This document shows, piece by piece, positions 1 through 14,600 of a stretch of DNA of 64,000 nt. The translations under genes and the position numbers were made by a program. The stretch's first letter is position 1, and each line of letters starts with the position of its first letter. The stretch comes from Pseudorhizobium endolithicum (lineage in GTDB: Bacteria > Pseudomonadota > Alphaproteobacteria > Rhizobiales > Rhizobiaceae), in the NCBI RefSeq assembly GCF_902153245.2, contig NZ_CABFWF030000001.1:310001-374000 (forward strand). Direction: 5' to 3'. Under the pieces are notes generated by a model. That model had not been told where the DNA came from. It searched no databases and saw only the letters and a list, made by a program, of their open reading frames with translations.

Positions 1-3698
<3,698 letters not shown>

Positions 3699-3731
3699 AG
3701 ACGTCTCCCTTTCCGATTTGCGCCATAAGCG

Positions 3732-3749
3732 CATAAACATATCTTTATG
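3732..3749. promoter_or_regulatory. 18-bp palindrome, probable metH operator
   Basis: CATAAACATATCTTTATG consists of two 9-base half-sites that match at 8 of 9 positions. It sits 34 bases upstream of the metH start and about 100 bases upstream of the divergent epimerase, where a repressor would block the metH promoter. ArsR-family SahR regulators are known from comparative genomics to control methionine/SAM-cycle genes in Proteobacteria; linking this site to SahR is inference. Confidence 0.5.
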
Positions 3750-3851
3750 TCAAACAATAACCCACCTTGAGGATTCAACAAACGCGGTGACACGATTGCT
3801 CGCGCGGGCTATACGCTCAGACGCTAAATCTTTGACTTCCGGAGGAGTTTC

Positions 3852-5108
3852 ATGAGCGGTCAGGGTTCGACGCCACGGACATGGGCCAAGCGTGACTATC
3901 ACCGTCAGTGGCTCCTGCGCCAGGCGGATGCGCTGATGGATTTCTTCCAGTATCGCACCATCAACCCGAATGGCGGCTTCCACGAATTGACTGCGGAAGG
4001 AGTGCCGCTCGATCCGGGTAATGCGGTGCGGGGCATTCACGTCTCGGCGCGGATGGTTCACTGCTACTCGATCGCCTATCTCCTCGGCCGCCCCGGCGCC
4101 GGGGAAATCATCGATCATGGCATGCAATACCTCTGGAACCGGCACCGCGACGAGCGCCATGGCGGCTATGTCTGGTCGCTCGACGACGACGGCGCTGTCG
4201 ATGCGACGAAGCAGGGCTACGGCCATGCTTTCGTGCTGCTGGCCGCCTCCTCCGCGAAGACGGCCGGCCACCCGCTTGCCGACCGGATGCTCGCCGACGT
4301 CAGCGAAATCCTCGATACGCGCTTCTGGGAAGAGCACCACGGCGCCATCGCCGAGGAGTTTGAGAACGACTGGTCGCCGATCGGCGGCGGGAAATACCGC
4401 GGCCAGAATTCCAACATGCATCTCACCGAAGCGCTCATGGCGGCATTCGAGGTTACCGGAGAGAGACTTTACCTCGATAGGGCCGAACGCATCGCCGATC
4501 TCGTCATCCGCCGCTCCGCCGGCAGTGTCGGCTTCCGCGTGGCCGAGCATTTCGACGCCGATTGGCGGATCGACCGGGACTACTACCATCCGAACGAGAT
4601 GTTCCGACCGGCCGGGACCACCCCCGGCCACTGGCTGGAGTGGTCGCGCCTGCTGCTGCAGCTCTGGTCGCTGGGCGGCAAGCAGCACGGCTGGATGGCG
4701 GAAGCCGCCAAGGCGCTCTTCGTCCAGGCGATGTCACTGGGATGGGACAAGGAGCGCGGCGGGTTCTTTTATACGCTGGACTGGGAGGACCGGCCGGCAA
4801 AGACCAGCAAGCTCTGGTGGCCCATGTGCGAGGCGGCGGGGGCCGCGCACTTCCTCAACGAGCACCTGCCGGCCGATGACTTCTACGAGGACAGCTACCG
4901 GCTGATCTGGAGCACCATTGCCAATCGTTTCCTGGACCATGCCCACGGCGGCTGGCACGAGGAACTGACGGAAGACCTCGTACCGGCACATACGCTCTTT
5001 CCGGGAAAAGGCGACATCTACCATGCGCTGCAGGCCTGCCTCATTCCGCTCTTTCCGGCCAGCCGCAGTCTGACGCGCGTCGTGCACGAAGTCGAAGGCA
5101 GGATCTGA
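3852..5108 (+). CDS. AGE-family sugar epimerase/isomerase
   Basis: A 418-residue cytosolic protein of the N-acylglucosamine 2-epimerase / mannose isomerase superfamily, an (alpha/alpha)6 barrel that interconverts aldoses and ketoses or C2 epimers. Family-type segments are visible: RMVHCYSIAYLLGRPG near the N-terminus, PGHWLEWSRLL about two thirds along, and HAHGGWHEEL near the C-terminus; their histidines are the expected acid/base residues. Length fits the family (about 390-420). The start is ATG with GGAGGAG six bases upstream. The substrate cannot be read from sequence; mannose/fructose or a related hexose is the usual assignment in rhizobia. It is divergent from metH and shares its promoter gap. 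Confidence 0.85.
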   Translation: MSGQGSTPRTWAKRDYHRQWLLRQADALMDFFQYRTINPNGGFHELTAEGVPLDPGNAVRGIHVSARMVHCYSIAYLLGRPGAGEIIDHGMQYLWNRHRDERHGGYVWSLDDDGAVDATKQGYGHAFVLLAASSAKTAGHPLADRMLADVSEILDTRFWEEHHGAIAEEFENDWSPIGGGKYRGQNSNMHLTEALMAAFEVTGERLYLDRAERIADLVIRRSAGSVGFRVAEHFDADWRIDRDYYHPNEMFRPAGTTPGHWLEWSRLLLQLWSLGGKQHGWMAEAAKALFVQAMSLGWDKERGGFFYTLDWEDRPAKTSKLWWPMCEAAGAAHFLNEHLPADDFYEDSYRLIWSTIANRFLDHAHGGWHEELTEDLVPAHTLFPGKGDIYHALQACLIPLFPASRSLTRVVHEVEGRI

Positions 5109-5124
5109 GGGGGCCCAGCCTCTG

Positions 5125-5148
5125 CGGAACCCACCGGGGCGGGTTTCC
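5125..5148. terminator. Weak hairpin between convergent genes
   Basis: GGAACCC and GGGTTTCC can pair with one bulge across an 8-9 base loop, between the ends of the epimerase and the hybrid kinase. There is no clear U-tract on either strand, so this is only a possible shared terminator. Confidence 0.3.
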
Positions 5149-5159
5149 GACCGAGGATG

Positions 5160-8075
5160 TCAACGGCGCCGGGTCACCATGGATCGGATGCGTATCGCGA
5201 GCAGATCGTAGTCATAGGGCTTGGTGATCAGCGCCGTCTGCTCCAGGGTCTCCGCGCCCGGCACGCTCCGGTCGCCCGTCGCGAAGATTACGGGCAGGTC
5301 CGGCAAGGTTTCCCGCAGCTTCAGCGTCAGCTGCAGGCCGCTCATGTCGGGCAGATGAACATCCGCCACGAGGATGTCGATCGGATGGCTCTCCGCAGCC
5401 GAGATGGCCTCGGCGGCGGTACCGGCCTCCACCACGTTCATGCCCGCATCTTGCAGGAAGTCGGCCGTGGAGATGCGGATGAGCGCCTCGTCCTCGCAGA
5501 GAAGCACGGTGATCGGCAGCGCCCGCTCCTGCTCCGGCGGCGCGGCGGAGGCGACGGTCATCGGGTCGGCGATGGCAGCTTGTTTCTCCCGGCCCTGCTC
5601 GATCGCCTGCCTAATCTTCCGTGCGAGCGCCTCGCGGGTATAGGGCTTGCTGAGGAGGTTCACGCCCGGATCGAGCCGGCCGCCGTGAACGATCGAATTT
5701 TCCGTATAGCCGGACGTGAAGAGCACACCCAGCATCGGAAGCCGTTCCTTTGCCTTGCGCGCGAGGTCGCGGCTCTTCAGCCGGCCGGGCATGACCACAT
5801 CCGTGAACAGCAGGTCGATCGGTGCGCCGCTCTCGACGATCGCAAGGGCGCTGTCGGCATCCTTGGCCTTCAGCACCTTATAGCCGAGCTCCGTCAGAAG
5901 CCCGACCGTGACTTCCCGCACCGCCTCGTCATCCTCGACGACCAGCACCGTTTCCGATCCACCGGTGACGGGACCCGTAAGGGCATCCGTCACGACGTCT
6001 TCCGCCTCGAGCGAGCGCGGCAGATAGATCCGGACCGTGGTGCCGTTGCTCGGCTCGCTGTAGATCTTGATATGGCCGCCGGACTGCTTGACGAAGCCGT
6101 AGACCATCGAAAGCCCGAGGCCGGTACCCTTGCCGTCAGGTTTGGTGGTGAAGAACGGGTCGAAGACCTTCTCCAGGATGTCCTGTGTCATTCCGCAGCC
6201 GGTATCGCTGACGGCCAGCATCACATACTGGCCCGCCTTCACGTCATAGGCGCTGCGCGCATATTCATCGTCTAGGAAAGCATTGCCTAGCTCGATCGTC
6301 AGCTTGCCCTGCCCGTCCATGGCGTCGCGCGCGTTGATCGCCAGATTGAGCAACGCGTTCTCCACGTTGCTCGGATCCACCAGGGTATTCCACAATCCTC
6401 CGCCGACGATCGTGTCGATCTCGATCGCCTCGCCCAGGCTACGCCGCAGCAGGTGGTCCATTTCCCGGATCAGGCGGCTGAGATTGATGACCTTGGGCTC
6501 CAGCGGCTGCCGGCGGCCGAAGGACAGGAGCTGCGAGGCGAGCCGGGCGCCGCGCGCTGCCCCGGCAAGCGCGCTGCTCACCCGCCGTTCGGCCACCTCG
6601 TCTCCCGCTATCTGCCGGTTGAGCAGTTGCAGGTTCCCGGTGATCACCTGCAGCAGGTTGTTGAAATCATGGGCGATGCCGCCGGCCAGGTTGCCGATGG
6701 CCTCCATCTTCTGGCTCTGCCTCAGGGCCTCCTGGGTCCGCTCCAGTTCCTGCGTCCGGGCCTCCACGGTCTGACCCAGCGATTCGGCCAGATGTTCGAG
6801 ATGGGACTCCGTCTTCTTCTGCTCTTCAATGTCCGTATTGGTTGCAACCCAGAGAATGATGTCTCCGTTGTTGTTGGTGATCGGCGCGGCGCGGCTGATG
6901 AACCACCGGTAGGTTCCGTCATGCCGGCGCAGTCGCATCTCCGTCTCGAAGAGACGGCCGGACCTCAAACAGTCCTGCCAGTGCCTGGTCACAGACTCGA
7001 CATCGTCCGGGTGGATCATCGGGGAGCGGGTGGCCGCGTCAAAGAAGATCTTGTCCAGGCCGCTGTAGCGGTAGACCTGGTCATTGCACCATTCCACCTC
7101 CCCGTTAGGCTGGGCAGTCCAAACCTGGTTGGGAAGGGATTGCGCCAGCGTACGGAAGCGGTTTTCATTCGCCCTCGCCGTTTCCTGCGCCTGTCTCAGG
7201 GCAGTGACATCGTGGCCTTGGACAAAGATGCCTGTAACGCGGCCTTCCACGTTTCGGATCGGCTGATAGACGAAATCGAGATAGTGCTCGTCGCCACCCT
7301 CGCGGTCACCCCGTTCAAGCATAATCCTCGCCGCATGGGCGGTATAGGAGACCCCCGTTCGATAGACTTCGTCGAGCAATTCGTAGAAGCCCTGCCCTGC
7401 GATATCCGGCAAGGCGTCACGAACCGGCTTCCCGATCAGATCATCACGCCCGACCAGCTCCCGGAATGTCCGGTTTGCAATGGTGAAGATGTGCTCGGGT
7501 TCCTGCAGGACGGCCATGAAACCGGGCGCCTGCTCGAACAGGCTGCGGAGATACTCCCGCTCTTCTCCAAGCGCCTGGTTTTGTCCCTGGACGGCATCGG
7601 CACGCCGCATGATATCCGTCTGCATCTTCCAGTCGTCGCCGCCGCTCGCCTGGCGCAGATGGTGCAGTTCGGTGACATCGACCGTATGTTGCAGGATGAA
7701 GGCGACCTTACCGCCGGCCGCATGGATGGGCGTATGGGTGGCACTCCAGTAGCGGTTCGTCATCGTCCCATCGGGAGCAGAGATCGGATAGGGAATGACC
7801 GGTACGTGATCGATCTCGCCGGTTTCGAATACCTTGGCGAATGACTGCTGCAGTAGACGGTGTGAAGGAGAATCCGGCTCGCTCGGAAAGGCATCGAACA
7901 TTTTCCGGCCGAGGATATCCTCCTCCCGCCGCATGGTTACCGCGAGATAGGCGCCGTTCATTCCGACGATATGAAGGTCCCGGTCCAAAAGGACATAGGG
8001 GTTCGGCGAGCGGTTGAACAACTGGTTGACGTCGATGTCGGACAAACCTGCGCGGCGAAACATACCCATTCCCAT
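5160..8075 (-). CDS. PAS-domain hybrid histidine kinase with two receiver domains
   Basis: A 971-residue sensor kinase without membrane segments, so probably cytosolic. Order: three PAS domains (about 15-135, 185-300 and 305-425, the last ending in a PAC-like WFISRAAPI segment), a coiled coil, a HisKA domain with the phospho-accepting histidine in [12 protein letters not shown] (H469), an HATPase with DTGCGM and [14 protein letters not shown] boxes, then receiver 1 (phospho-acceptor D759 in TDVVMPG, lysine in SKPYT) and receiver 2 (D905 in ADVHLPD, lysine in TKPYD). No response regulator or output gene lies next to it. The ligand is unknown. Start choice is uncertain: ATG codons at residues 1, 3 and 5 all lack a clear ribosome site. 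Confidence 0.9.
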   Translation of the reverse strand: MGMGMFRRAGLSDIDVNQLFNRSPNPYVLLDRDLHIVGMNGAYLAVTMRREEDILGRKMFDAFPSEPDSPSHRLLQQSFAKVFETGEIDHVPVIPYPISAPDGTMTNRYWSATHTPIHAAGGKVAFILQHTVDVTELHHLRQASGGDDWKMQTDIMRRADAVQGQNQALGEEREYLRSLFEQAPGFMAVLQEPEHIFTIANRTFRELVGRDDLIGKPVRDALPDIAGQGFYELLDEVYRTGVSYTAHAARIMLERGDREGGDEHYLDFVYQPIRNVEGRVTGIFVQGHDVTALRQAQETARANENRFRTLAQSLPNQVWTAQPNGEVEWCNDQVYRYSGLDKIFFDAATRSPMIHPDDVESVTRHWQDCLRSGRLFETEMRLRRHDGTYRWFISRAAPITNNNGDIILWVATNTDIEEQKKTESHLEHLAESLGQTVEARTQELERTQEALRQSQKMEAIGNLAGGIAHDFNNLLQVITGNLQLLNRQIAGDEVAERRVSSALAGAARGARLASQLLSFGRRQPLEPKVINLSRLIREMDHLLRRSLGEAIEIDTIVGGGLWNTLVDPSNVENALLNLAINARDAMDGQGKLTIELGNAFLDDEYARSAYDVKAGQYVMLAVSDTGCGMTQDILEKVFDPFFTTKPDGKGTGLGLSMVYGFVKQSGGHIKIYSEPSNGTTVRIYLPRSLEAEDVVTDALTGPVTGGSETVLVVEDDEAVREVTVGLLTELGYKVLKAKDADSALAIVESGAPIDLLFTDVVMPGRLKSRDLARKAKERLPMLGVLFTSGYTENSIVHGGRLDPGVNLLSKPYTREALARKIRQAIEQGREKQAAIADPMTVASAAPPEQERALPITVLLCEDEALIRISTADFLQDAGMNVVEAGTAAEAISAAESHPIDILVADVHLPDMSGLQLTLKLRETLPDLPVIFATGDRSVPGAETLEQTALITKPYDYDLLAIRIRSMVTRRR

Positions 8076-8300
8076 GCCAAATACAGGGATCGGTTATAGA
8101 CGTTCCGCCGACGATGACAATTCCCAACGCGCGACGGATCGGGATCTATACGCACGTTGACTCTGCACGCCTGAGTGAGTTCTTGAATTAGATCCGGACC
8201 GGGCCGATATTCCTCCCGCCGCAGCGATCGCCGCTCTGTTTGTGGCGCGGCTACCGAGGCGGCAAGTCTTCGAAACTGGTCATGCACAGGAGGAGAAGTG

Positions 8301-8597
8301 ATGGACTTGAAGTTCGACACCCCCGTGCCGATCATTATCGGCCTCGGCTATCCGGCAACCGTGGATGGCGTGATGGCAGCCTGTTCGTTTCTCGACGATT
8401 GGCCTGCCTGGAGACGGGACAAAAGTTATTCCCTGGCCTTGAAGGCGTGCAAGGCTGCGCTTGCAGGCGAGGTGGAGCCCTCCACCACCCGAACCGCCTT
8501 CCTGGCCTTTGCGCGTTGCCACGACCTGCTCGCCTACGAGGATGAACCGCCGGCGGCGGTCGCGCCGGCGCTCGCAGATCCCGCCGTGTCGCGCTGA
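8301..8597 (+). CDS. DUF982-family small protein
   Basis: A 98-residue protein showing the DUF982 pattern: an N-terminal FDTPVPIIIG strand, a central WPAWRRDKSYSLALKACKAAL helix-rich core, and an AFLAFARCHDLL ending. Function unknown; the family is common and multicopy in rhizobia. AGGAGGAG lies five bases before the ATG at 8301, which decides against the GTG three bases earlier. A second DUF982 gene lies at 11395, on the other side of groESL. Confidence 0.75.
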   Translation: MDLKFDTPVPIIIGLGYPATVDGVMAACSFLDDWPAWRRDKSYSLALKACKAALAGEVEPSTTRTAFLAFARCHDLLAYEDEPPAAVAPALADPAVSR

Positions 8598-8608
8598 CCG
8601 CGGCGTGC

Positions 8609-8637
8609 CGGCGCCTGTTGCCAGCCAGCGGGCGCCG
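8609..8637. terminator. Hairpin between convergent DUF982 and usg genes
   Basis: A perfect 7-bp stem CGGCGCC / GGCGCCG with a 15-base loop lies between the two stop codons. No U-tract follows on either strand, so termination is only suggested by position. Confidence 0.35.
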
Positions 8638-8651
8638 AAGCTGCCTTCAAG

Positions 8652-8924
8652 TCAGTGCAGCTTGAACTCCCCGTCGATCTGCCTCCATTCGTGCGGGCCG
8701 ATCAGGCGCTTGTGGGTGTAGCGGATAGAATGGAGCGGTCCTTCCAGATTTGTCTCCCAGAAGTCGAGGAACTTGCGCATCTCGGGGAAATCGGGCGCAA
8801 GATCGTAGTCCTGCCAGACGTAGGTCTGCAACACGGAGCCGAAGTCAGGCATGCGGTAGAGGATATGCGCGGTCGTCAGGCCGTAGCCGTTGAGTTGATA
8901 TTCCAGATCAGACGAAAATCTCAT
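8652..8924 (-). CDS. usg: Usg-family protein
   Basis: A 90-residue conserved alphaproteobacterial protein of the Usg family, recognised by LEYQLNGYGLTTAHILYRMP and the HEWRQIDGEFKLH tail. The family is often found beside tryptophan genes in other alphaproteobacteria, but none is here. Biochemical role unknown. The start at 8924 is chosen because GGAG lies six bases upstream; the ATG at 8930 directly abuts that site. A 35-bp perfect hairpin lies 22 bases upstream of this start. Confidence 0.75.
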   Translation of the reverse strand: MRFSSDLEYQLNGYGLTTAHILYRMPDFGSVLQTYVWQDYDLAPDFPEMRKFLDFWETNLEGPLHSIRYTHKRLIGPHEWRQIDGEFKLH

Positions 8925-8945
8925 TCTCATCTCCGTTACATCACC

Positions 8946-8980
8946 TTGATCAGGCTGCCGCAAAACCGCAGCCTGATCAA
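8946..8980. repeat. Perfect 13-bp inverted repeat upstream of usg
   Basis: TTGATCAGGCTGC and its exact reverse complement are separated by nine bases. It lies between usg and groES. No U-tract follows in either direction, so it does not look like an ordinary terminator. It could form in the usg leader RNA or be a protein-binding palindrome. Confidence 0.6.
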
Positions 8981-9026
8981 CATCAACTCCAATGCAGATA
9001 AGAAATAATTGTTCCAGTTCAGTATG

Positions 9027-9053
9027 TTAGCAGCCACGCAAGGCGAGTGCTGA
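9027..9053. promoter_or_regulatory. CIRCE-like element (HrcA operator)
   Basis: TTAGCAGCC-N9-GAGTGCTGA matches the CIRCE consensus TTAGCACTC-N9-GAGTGCTAA at 15 of 18 positions with the correct nine-base spacer. CIRCE is the HrcA repressor site found before groESL operons. Its left arm is degenerate, and it lies just upstream of the RpoH-type promoter rather than over the start site, so it may control a second, upstream promoter. Confidence 0.65.
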
Positions 9054-9068
9054 TTTTTTTCTGAAATC

Positions 9069-9099
9069 CTCTTGAATCTGCAAAATCTACCAACCAAAT
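9069..9099 (+). promoter_or_regulatory. RpoH (sigma-32) type promoter of groESL
   Basis: CTCTTGAA, a 17-base spacer and CCAAAT match the rhizobial RpoH consensus CnCTTGAA-N17-CCAnAT at every defined position. It lies about 100 bases upstream of groES. Confidence 0.8.
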
Positions 9100-9199
9100 C
9101 GTTTGCCGCCGGTTGCTCGATAGAGGACCGGCACCCGTCCGGATCAGTCATCCGGTCCGGTAGGGGGATTGATCATCATTGTTTGTCCAGGAGGAAAAC

Positions 9200-9514
9200 A
9201 TGACGTTCCGACCGCTTCATGATCGCATTCTGGTGCGCCGGGTCGAATCTGAGGAGAAGACCAAGGGCGGCATCATCATTCCCGACACCGCCAAGGAAAA
9301 GCCGCAGGAAGGCGAAGTCATCGCCGTCGGCCCCGGAGCCCGCAACGAGCAGGGTCAGATCCAGGTGCTCGACGTGAAGGTGGGTGACCGCATCCTGTTC
9401 GGCAAGTGGTCTGGCACCGAGATCAAGATCGACGGCGAGGACCTTCTGATCATGAAGGAAAGCGACGTGATGGGTGTCATCGAAGCCCGGGTCGCCGAGA
9501 AGAAGGCCGCCTGA
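9200..9514 (+). CDS. groES: Co-chaperonin GroES
   Basis: A 104-residue heptameric cap of the GroEL folding chamber (cytosol). The N-terminal [13 protein letters not shown] strand, the mobile-loop region [20 protein letters not shown] and the C-terminal VMGVIEARV are all typical. Length is normal for alphaproteobacterial GroES (104). The ATG at 9200 follows CAGGAGGAAAAC. It is 43 bases upstream of groEL and shares its RpoH-type promoter and CIRCE-like site. Confidence 0.97.
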   Translation: MTFRPLHDRILVRRVESEEKTKGGIIIPDTAKEKPQEGEVIAVGPGARNEQGQIQVLDVKVGDRILFGKWSGTEIKIDGEDLLIMKESDVMGVIEARVAEKKAA

Positions 9515-9554
9515 GGCCAGCATCAGTCATAACCAGCTGCCTATAGAGGAGTGA

Positions 9555-11183
<1,629 letters not shown>

Positions 11184-11203
11184 GCAAACGATCGCCACGT
11201 CTC

Positions 11204-11233
11204 AGCCCGGCCTCCCGGAAAGGCCGGGCTTTT
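11204..11233 (+). terminator. Terminator of groESL
   Basis: AGCCCGGCC pairs perfectly with GGCCGGGCT across a 9-base loop, followed by TTTT and a second short T run. It begins 21 bases after the groEL stop codon. Confidence 0.85.
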
Positions 11234-11394
11234 CCCTTTAGGACGCCCTCGTTCTCGGATCAGGCAAAATAGCGGTAGGCTCCCGCCGAGATCATGTTAC
11301 ACTTCCTTGGCAGTGCAACTGCTGCAACTCCTGGGCGTTCATTGGACGTCGCGGCCGATCCGGCCAAAGACCTGAGACATCATGGGAGGATGAT

Positions 11395-11616
11395 ATGCAG
11401 AACGACGTTTGGCAGAGACCGGTGAATACCAGTGTCACCGCCGTGTCCAGCGCCTTCGAGGCCCTCGATCTCCTGGACCACCACTGGCCCAATATAAAGG
11501 GTCCCAGATTCATAAAGGCGCGTTACGCCTGCCTGGCCGCGCTGGACGGTCGCGAGAGTGCCGAAGCGGCGCGCGAAAAGTTCAAGGACGCCGTCGCTGA
11601 GGCACAACTGATGTAG
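11395..11616 (+). CDS. DUF982-family small protein (second copy)
   Basis: A 73-residue protein with the same layout as the DUF982 gene at 8301: an N-terminal strand, AFEALDLLDHHWP, a KARYACLAALDG core and AREKFKDAVAEA. Function unknown. GGGAGGA lies four bases before the ATG. It is followed after 14 bases by the EcfG-type promoter of the glgE operon, so it is probably a separate transcription unit. Confidence 0.7.
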   Translation: MQNDVWQRPVNTSVTAVSSAFEALDLLDHHWPNIKGPRFIKARYACLAALDGRESAEAAREKFKDAVAEAQLM

Positions 11617-11629
11617 TCCCGATCCGGCT

Positions 11630-11654
11630 GGAACAACGCAAGGGCCTTCTCGTT
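11630..11654 (+). promoter_or_regulatory. EcfG-type (general stress) promoter of the glgE operon
   Basis: GGAAC, a 16-base spacer and CGTT match the alphaproteobacterial EcfG/RpoE2-type consensus GGAAC-N16/17-CGTT exactly. The CGTT ends 32 bases before the glgE start, giving a short 5' leader. Stress control of trehalose-to-glucan conversion would make sense under osmotic or stationary-phase stress. Confidence 0.75.
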
Positions 11655-11686
11655 TAGCTCACGAAGCCAAACGCAAGGCCCCCGCG

Positions 11687-14600
11687 ATGAATACAATTCC
11701 GACGCTCGATGCTCCGGTCTCCCGTGTCACACAGCCTCCCAGGATCTATTACGTCCACCCGCTTCAGCTGAAGGGCTACGACGCCTGGGAGCAGGTTTTC
11801 GCGCACGCGCAGGCGCTCGGCTTCGACACCGTCCTGACGGCGCCGCTTTTCCAGCGCGGCACGAACTCCAGCATCTTCGTTTCCGGCGGTTTCGACCGGT
11901 TGGAGCCGGAGCTCGACCTGGGCGCGGACGTCTCCTCCTCGCTCTCGCGCCTCACGGCGCTCGCCCGTGGATACCAGCTTCGGCTGATGCTCGATCTGGT
12001 CATCGACCGGGTGGCGCAGGAGGAGCGCGGTACCGACCGGATAGCCGCCGACCCGCGTGTTTCGCCCGAATGCAACTGCAGCCGCTCCTTGGATCTGTCG
12101 CCCAGCGATGCCACCTATCACTACCTGGAGGAATGGCGTCAGCGGATCGGGACGCTCGTTGAAGCAGGGATTTCAGGCTTCCGCTGCCTTGGCGTGGAGC
12201 GGGTGCCCGAGGAAGCCTGGGCGTCGCTGATCAAGGCCACCAGGGCTCGCAAGGCTGAGACGGAGTTCTTTGCCTGGACGCCCGGCACTGACTTCGAGCG
12301 CAGGCGAGCGCTGCGCGGTGCTGGTTTCGACGGCTGCTTCTCCTCCTTTGCGTGGTGGGACCTGCAGTCCAGATGGCTCGCGGAAGAACACGAGGTCCAG
12401 CGCGCGCTCGGCCACCAGATCACCTTCCCGGAGCCTCCCTTCGGCAAGCGGCTCGCCCACGGGACCGAAAGCTGCGAGGTCCTCCAGCGAAAGTCGCTGC
12501 GGGCCCTGAAGCTTGCGGCTTGCTTCGGTAGCGGCCTGATGGTGCCGATGGGTTTCGAGTTCGGCGCCTCCAAGCCTCTCGATCAGATGCATGGCGACGG
12601 GCTGGGTCTCGCCGGCCTTCGTGACCAGTCCTCCTTTGATATTTGCAGCGATATCCGCGCCACGAACGAGATGCTGCGACAGGATCAGGAACCGTTCCGC
12701 CTGCGCCCCTTCACTCTGATTGCGGCGACCCACACCCCGGCGGTCGCCCTCATCCAGTCCAATCGCGAAGACGTGCGGAGTTCGGAGAAGCTACGCGTGA
12801 TTCTGGTCAACCGCGATCTGCGGCAAACCGCGCCGCCTCCGCTTAACGCCGTCAACCAGGTCGCCTCCTCCTTCCTTCCCCTGACAGAGGTCGAGGGGCA
12901 CTCGGGGCCGCGCCTGAAGCCCGGCGAGGTACGGATACTGGAAGGGCGTGTGTCTGCACCCATCCTGTCCGCCTCGCCGCTGCCCGATATCGACGTCGCC
13001 GCCGCCGCACCGCGCCTGGCGATCGAGAAGATCACGCCGTCCGTCGACGAAGGTCGCTTCACCGTCAAGCGCGTGGTCGGGGAGACGGTCCGTGTCGAAG
13101 CCGACATCTTCGGCGACGGCCATGATCCGCTTGCGGCCGTACTGCTCTGGCGGGCTGCCGATGAGGACGAGTGGCAGGAAGTCCGCATGCAGTTGTTCGA
13201 GAACGACCGCTGGCGGGGCGAATTCACGCCGAGGCGCATGGGGCGCCATGAATTCGCGATCGAAGCCTGGCGCAACCCCTTTGCCATCTTCCGATACGAA
13301 TTCACCAAGAAGCATGACGCACGGCTGGACCTGACGCTGGAGATCCAGGAGGGTATAAACCTTGTCCGGGAGGCGCTCGCTTCGGCGAGTCCCGATTTGG
13401 AGGCCGAGCTTCGAGCGCTGCTCGATGAGATGGATGGTGCGGCGGAATCGCGACGGATCGAGCTCCTGCTCGCCCACGAGACATCCGAGCTCATGGCAAG
13501 AGCCGATCGCCGGCCCTTCAGGCTACGCTCGCAGATCATCCCGCTGGATGCGGAGCGGCTCGGAGCGTCATTCGCCAGTTGGTACCAGATCTTTCCCCGC
13601 TCGCAGAGCGGCGACCCGAACCGTCACGGAACTTTCGACGACGTCATCAATCGGCTTCCCGCAATCCGGGAAATGGGTTTCGACGTCCTCTACTTCCCGC
13701 CCATCCATCCGATCGGCTCCACCAACCGCAAGGGGCGCAACAACAGCCTCAAGGCGCTTCCGGGAGACCCCGGCAGCCCTTACGCTATCGGATCGGAGGA
13801 TGGAGGACATGATGCGATCCATCCGGAACTCGGGACCTTCGAAGACTTCCGTCGGCTGGTAGCGGCCGCCCAGGACCACGGACTGGAAATCGCTCTCGAC
13901 CTCGCGATCCAGGCCTCGCCGGATCATCCCTGGCTAAAAGAGCATCCCGGCTGGTTCGACTGGCGTCCGGACGGCACGATCCGCTACGCAGAAAACCCGC
14001 CGAAGAAGTACGAGGACATCGTCAACGTCGACTTCTACGCCAAGGATGCCGTTCCGTCTCTCTGGCAGGAACTGCGCGACATCGTTCAGATGTGGGTGGA
14101 CCAGGGCGTCAAGCTCTTCCGCGTCGATAACCCCCACACCAAGCCATTTCCCTTCTGGGAATGGCTGATCGCCGACATCCGTTCGCGTCATCCCGATGTG
14201 ATCTTCCTGTCGGAGGCCTTCACCAAGCCGAAGGTGATGTACCGGCTGGCGAAGATCGGCTTCTCGCAATCCTACACCTACTTCACCTGGCGCAACACCA
14301 AATGGGAGCTCGAGCAGTACATGCGCGAGATCACCACGGAAGCGCCGAAGGACTTCTTCCGTCCGCACTTCTTCGTCAACACGCACGACATCAACCCCGA
14401 GTTCCTGCAGAACGCGCCCCGGCCCGCCTACCTGATCCGGGCCGCCCTGGCTGCGACGCTTTCCGGCCTCTGGGGCGTCTACAACGGCTTCGAACTCTGC
14501 GAAGGCCGGCCCGACGCCAAGCGCAAGGAATATGCCGACAGCGAGAAGTACGAAATACGGGCCTGGGACTGGGACCGCCCCGGCAACATCAAGCACGAGA

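Noticed and set aside
3699-3851. Cobalamin or SAM riboswitch before metH
   Set aside because: The metH leader is too short for the known riboswitch folds and no conserved B12-box was seen.
8076-8106. GGAAC upstream of the hybrid kinase as an EcfG promoter
   Set aside because: No CGTT-like element occurs 16 or 17 bases downstream.
11642-11681. A 12-bp hairpin whose 3' arm covers the glgE ribosome site, suggesting translational control
   Set aside because: Its 5' arm overlaps the CGTT of the EcfG-type promoter, so transcripts from that promoter would start inside or after it and could not form it. It could matter only for read-through RNA.
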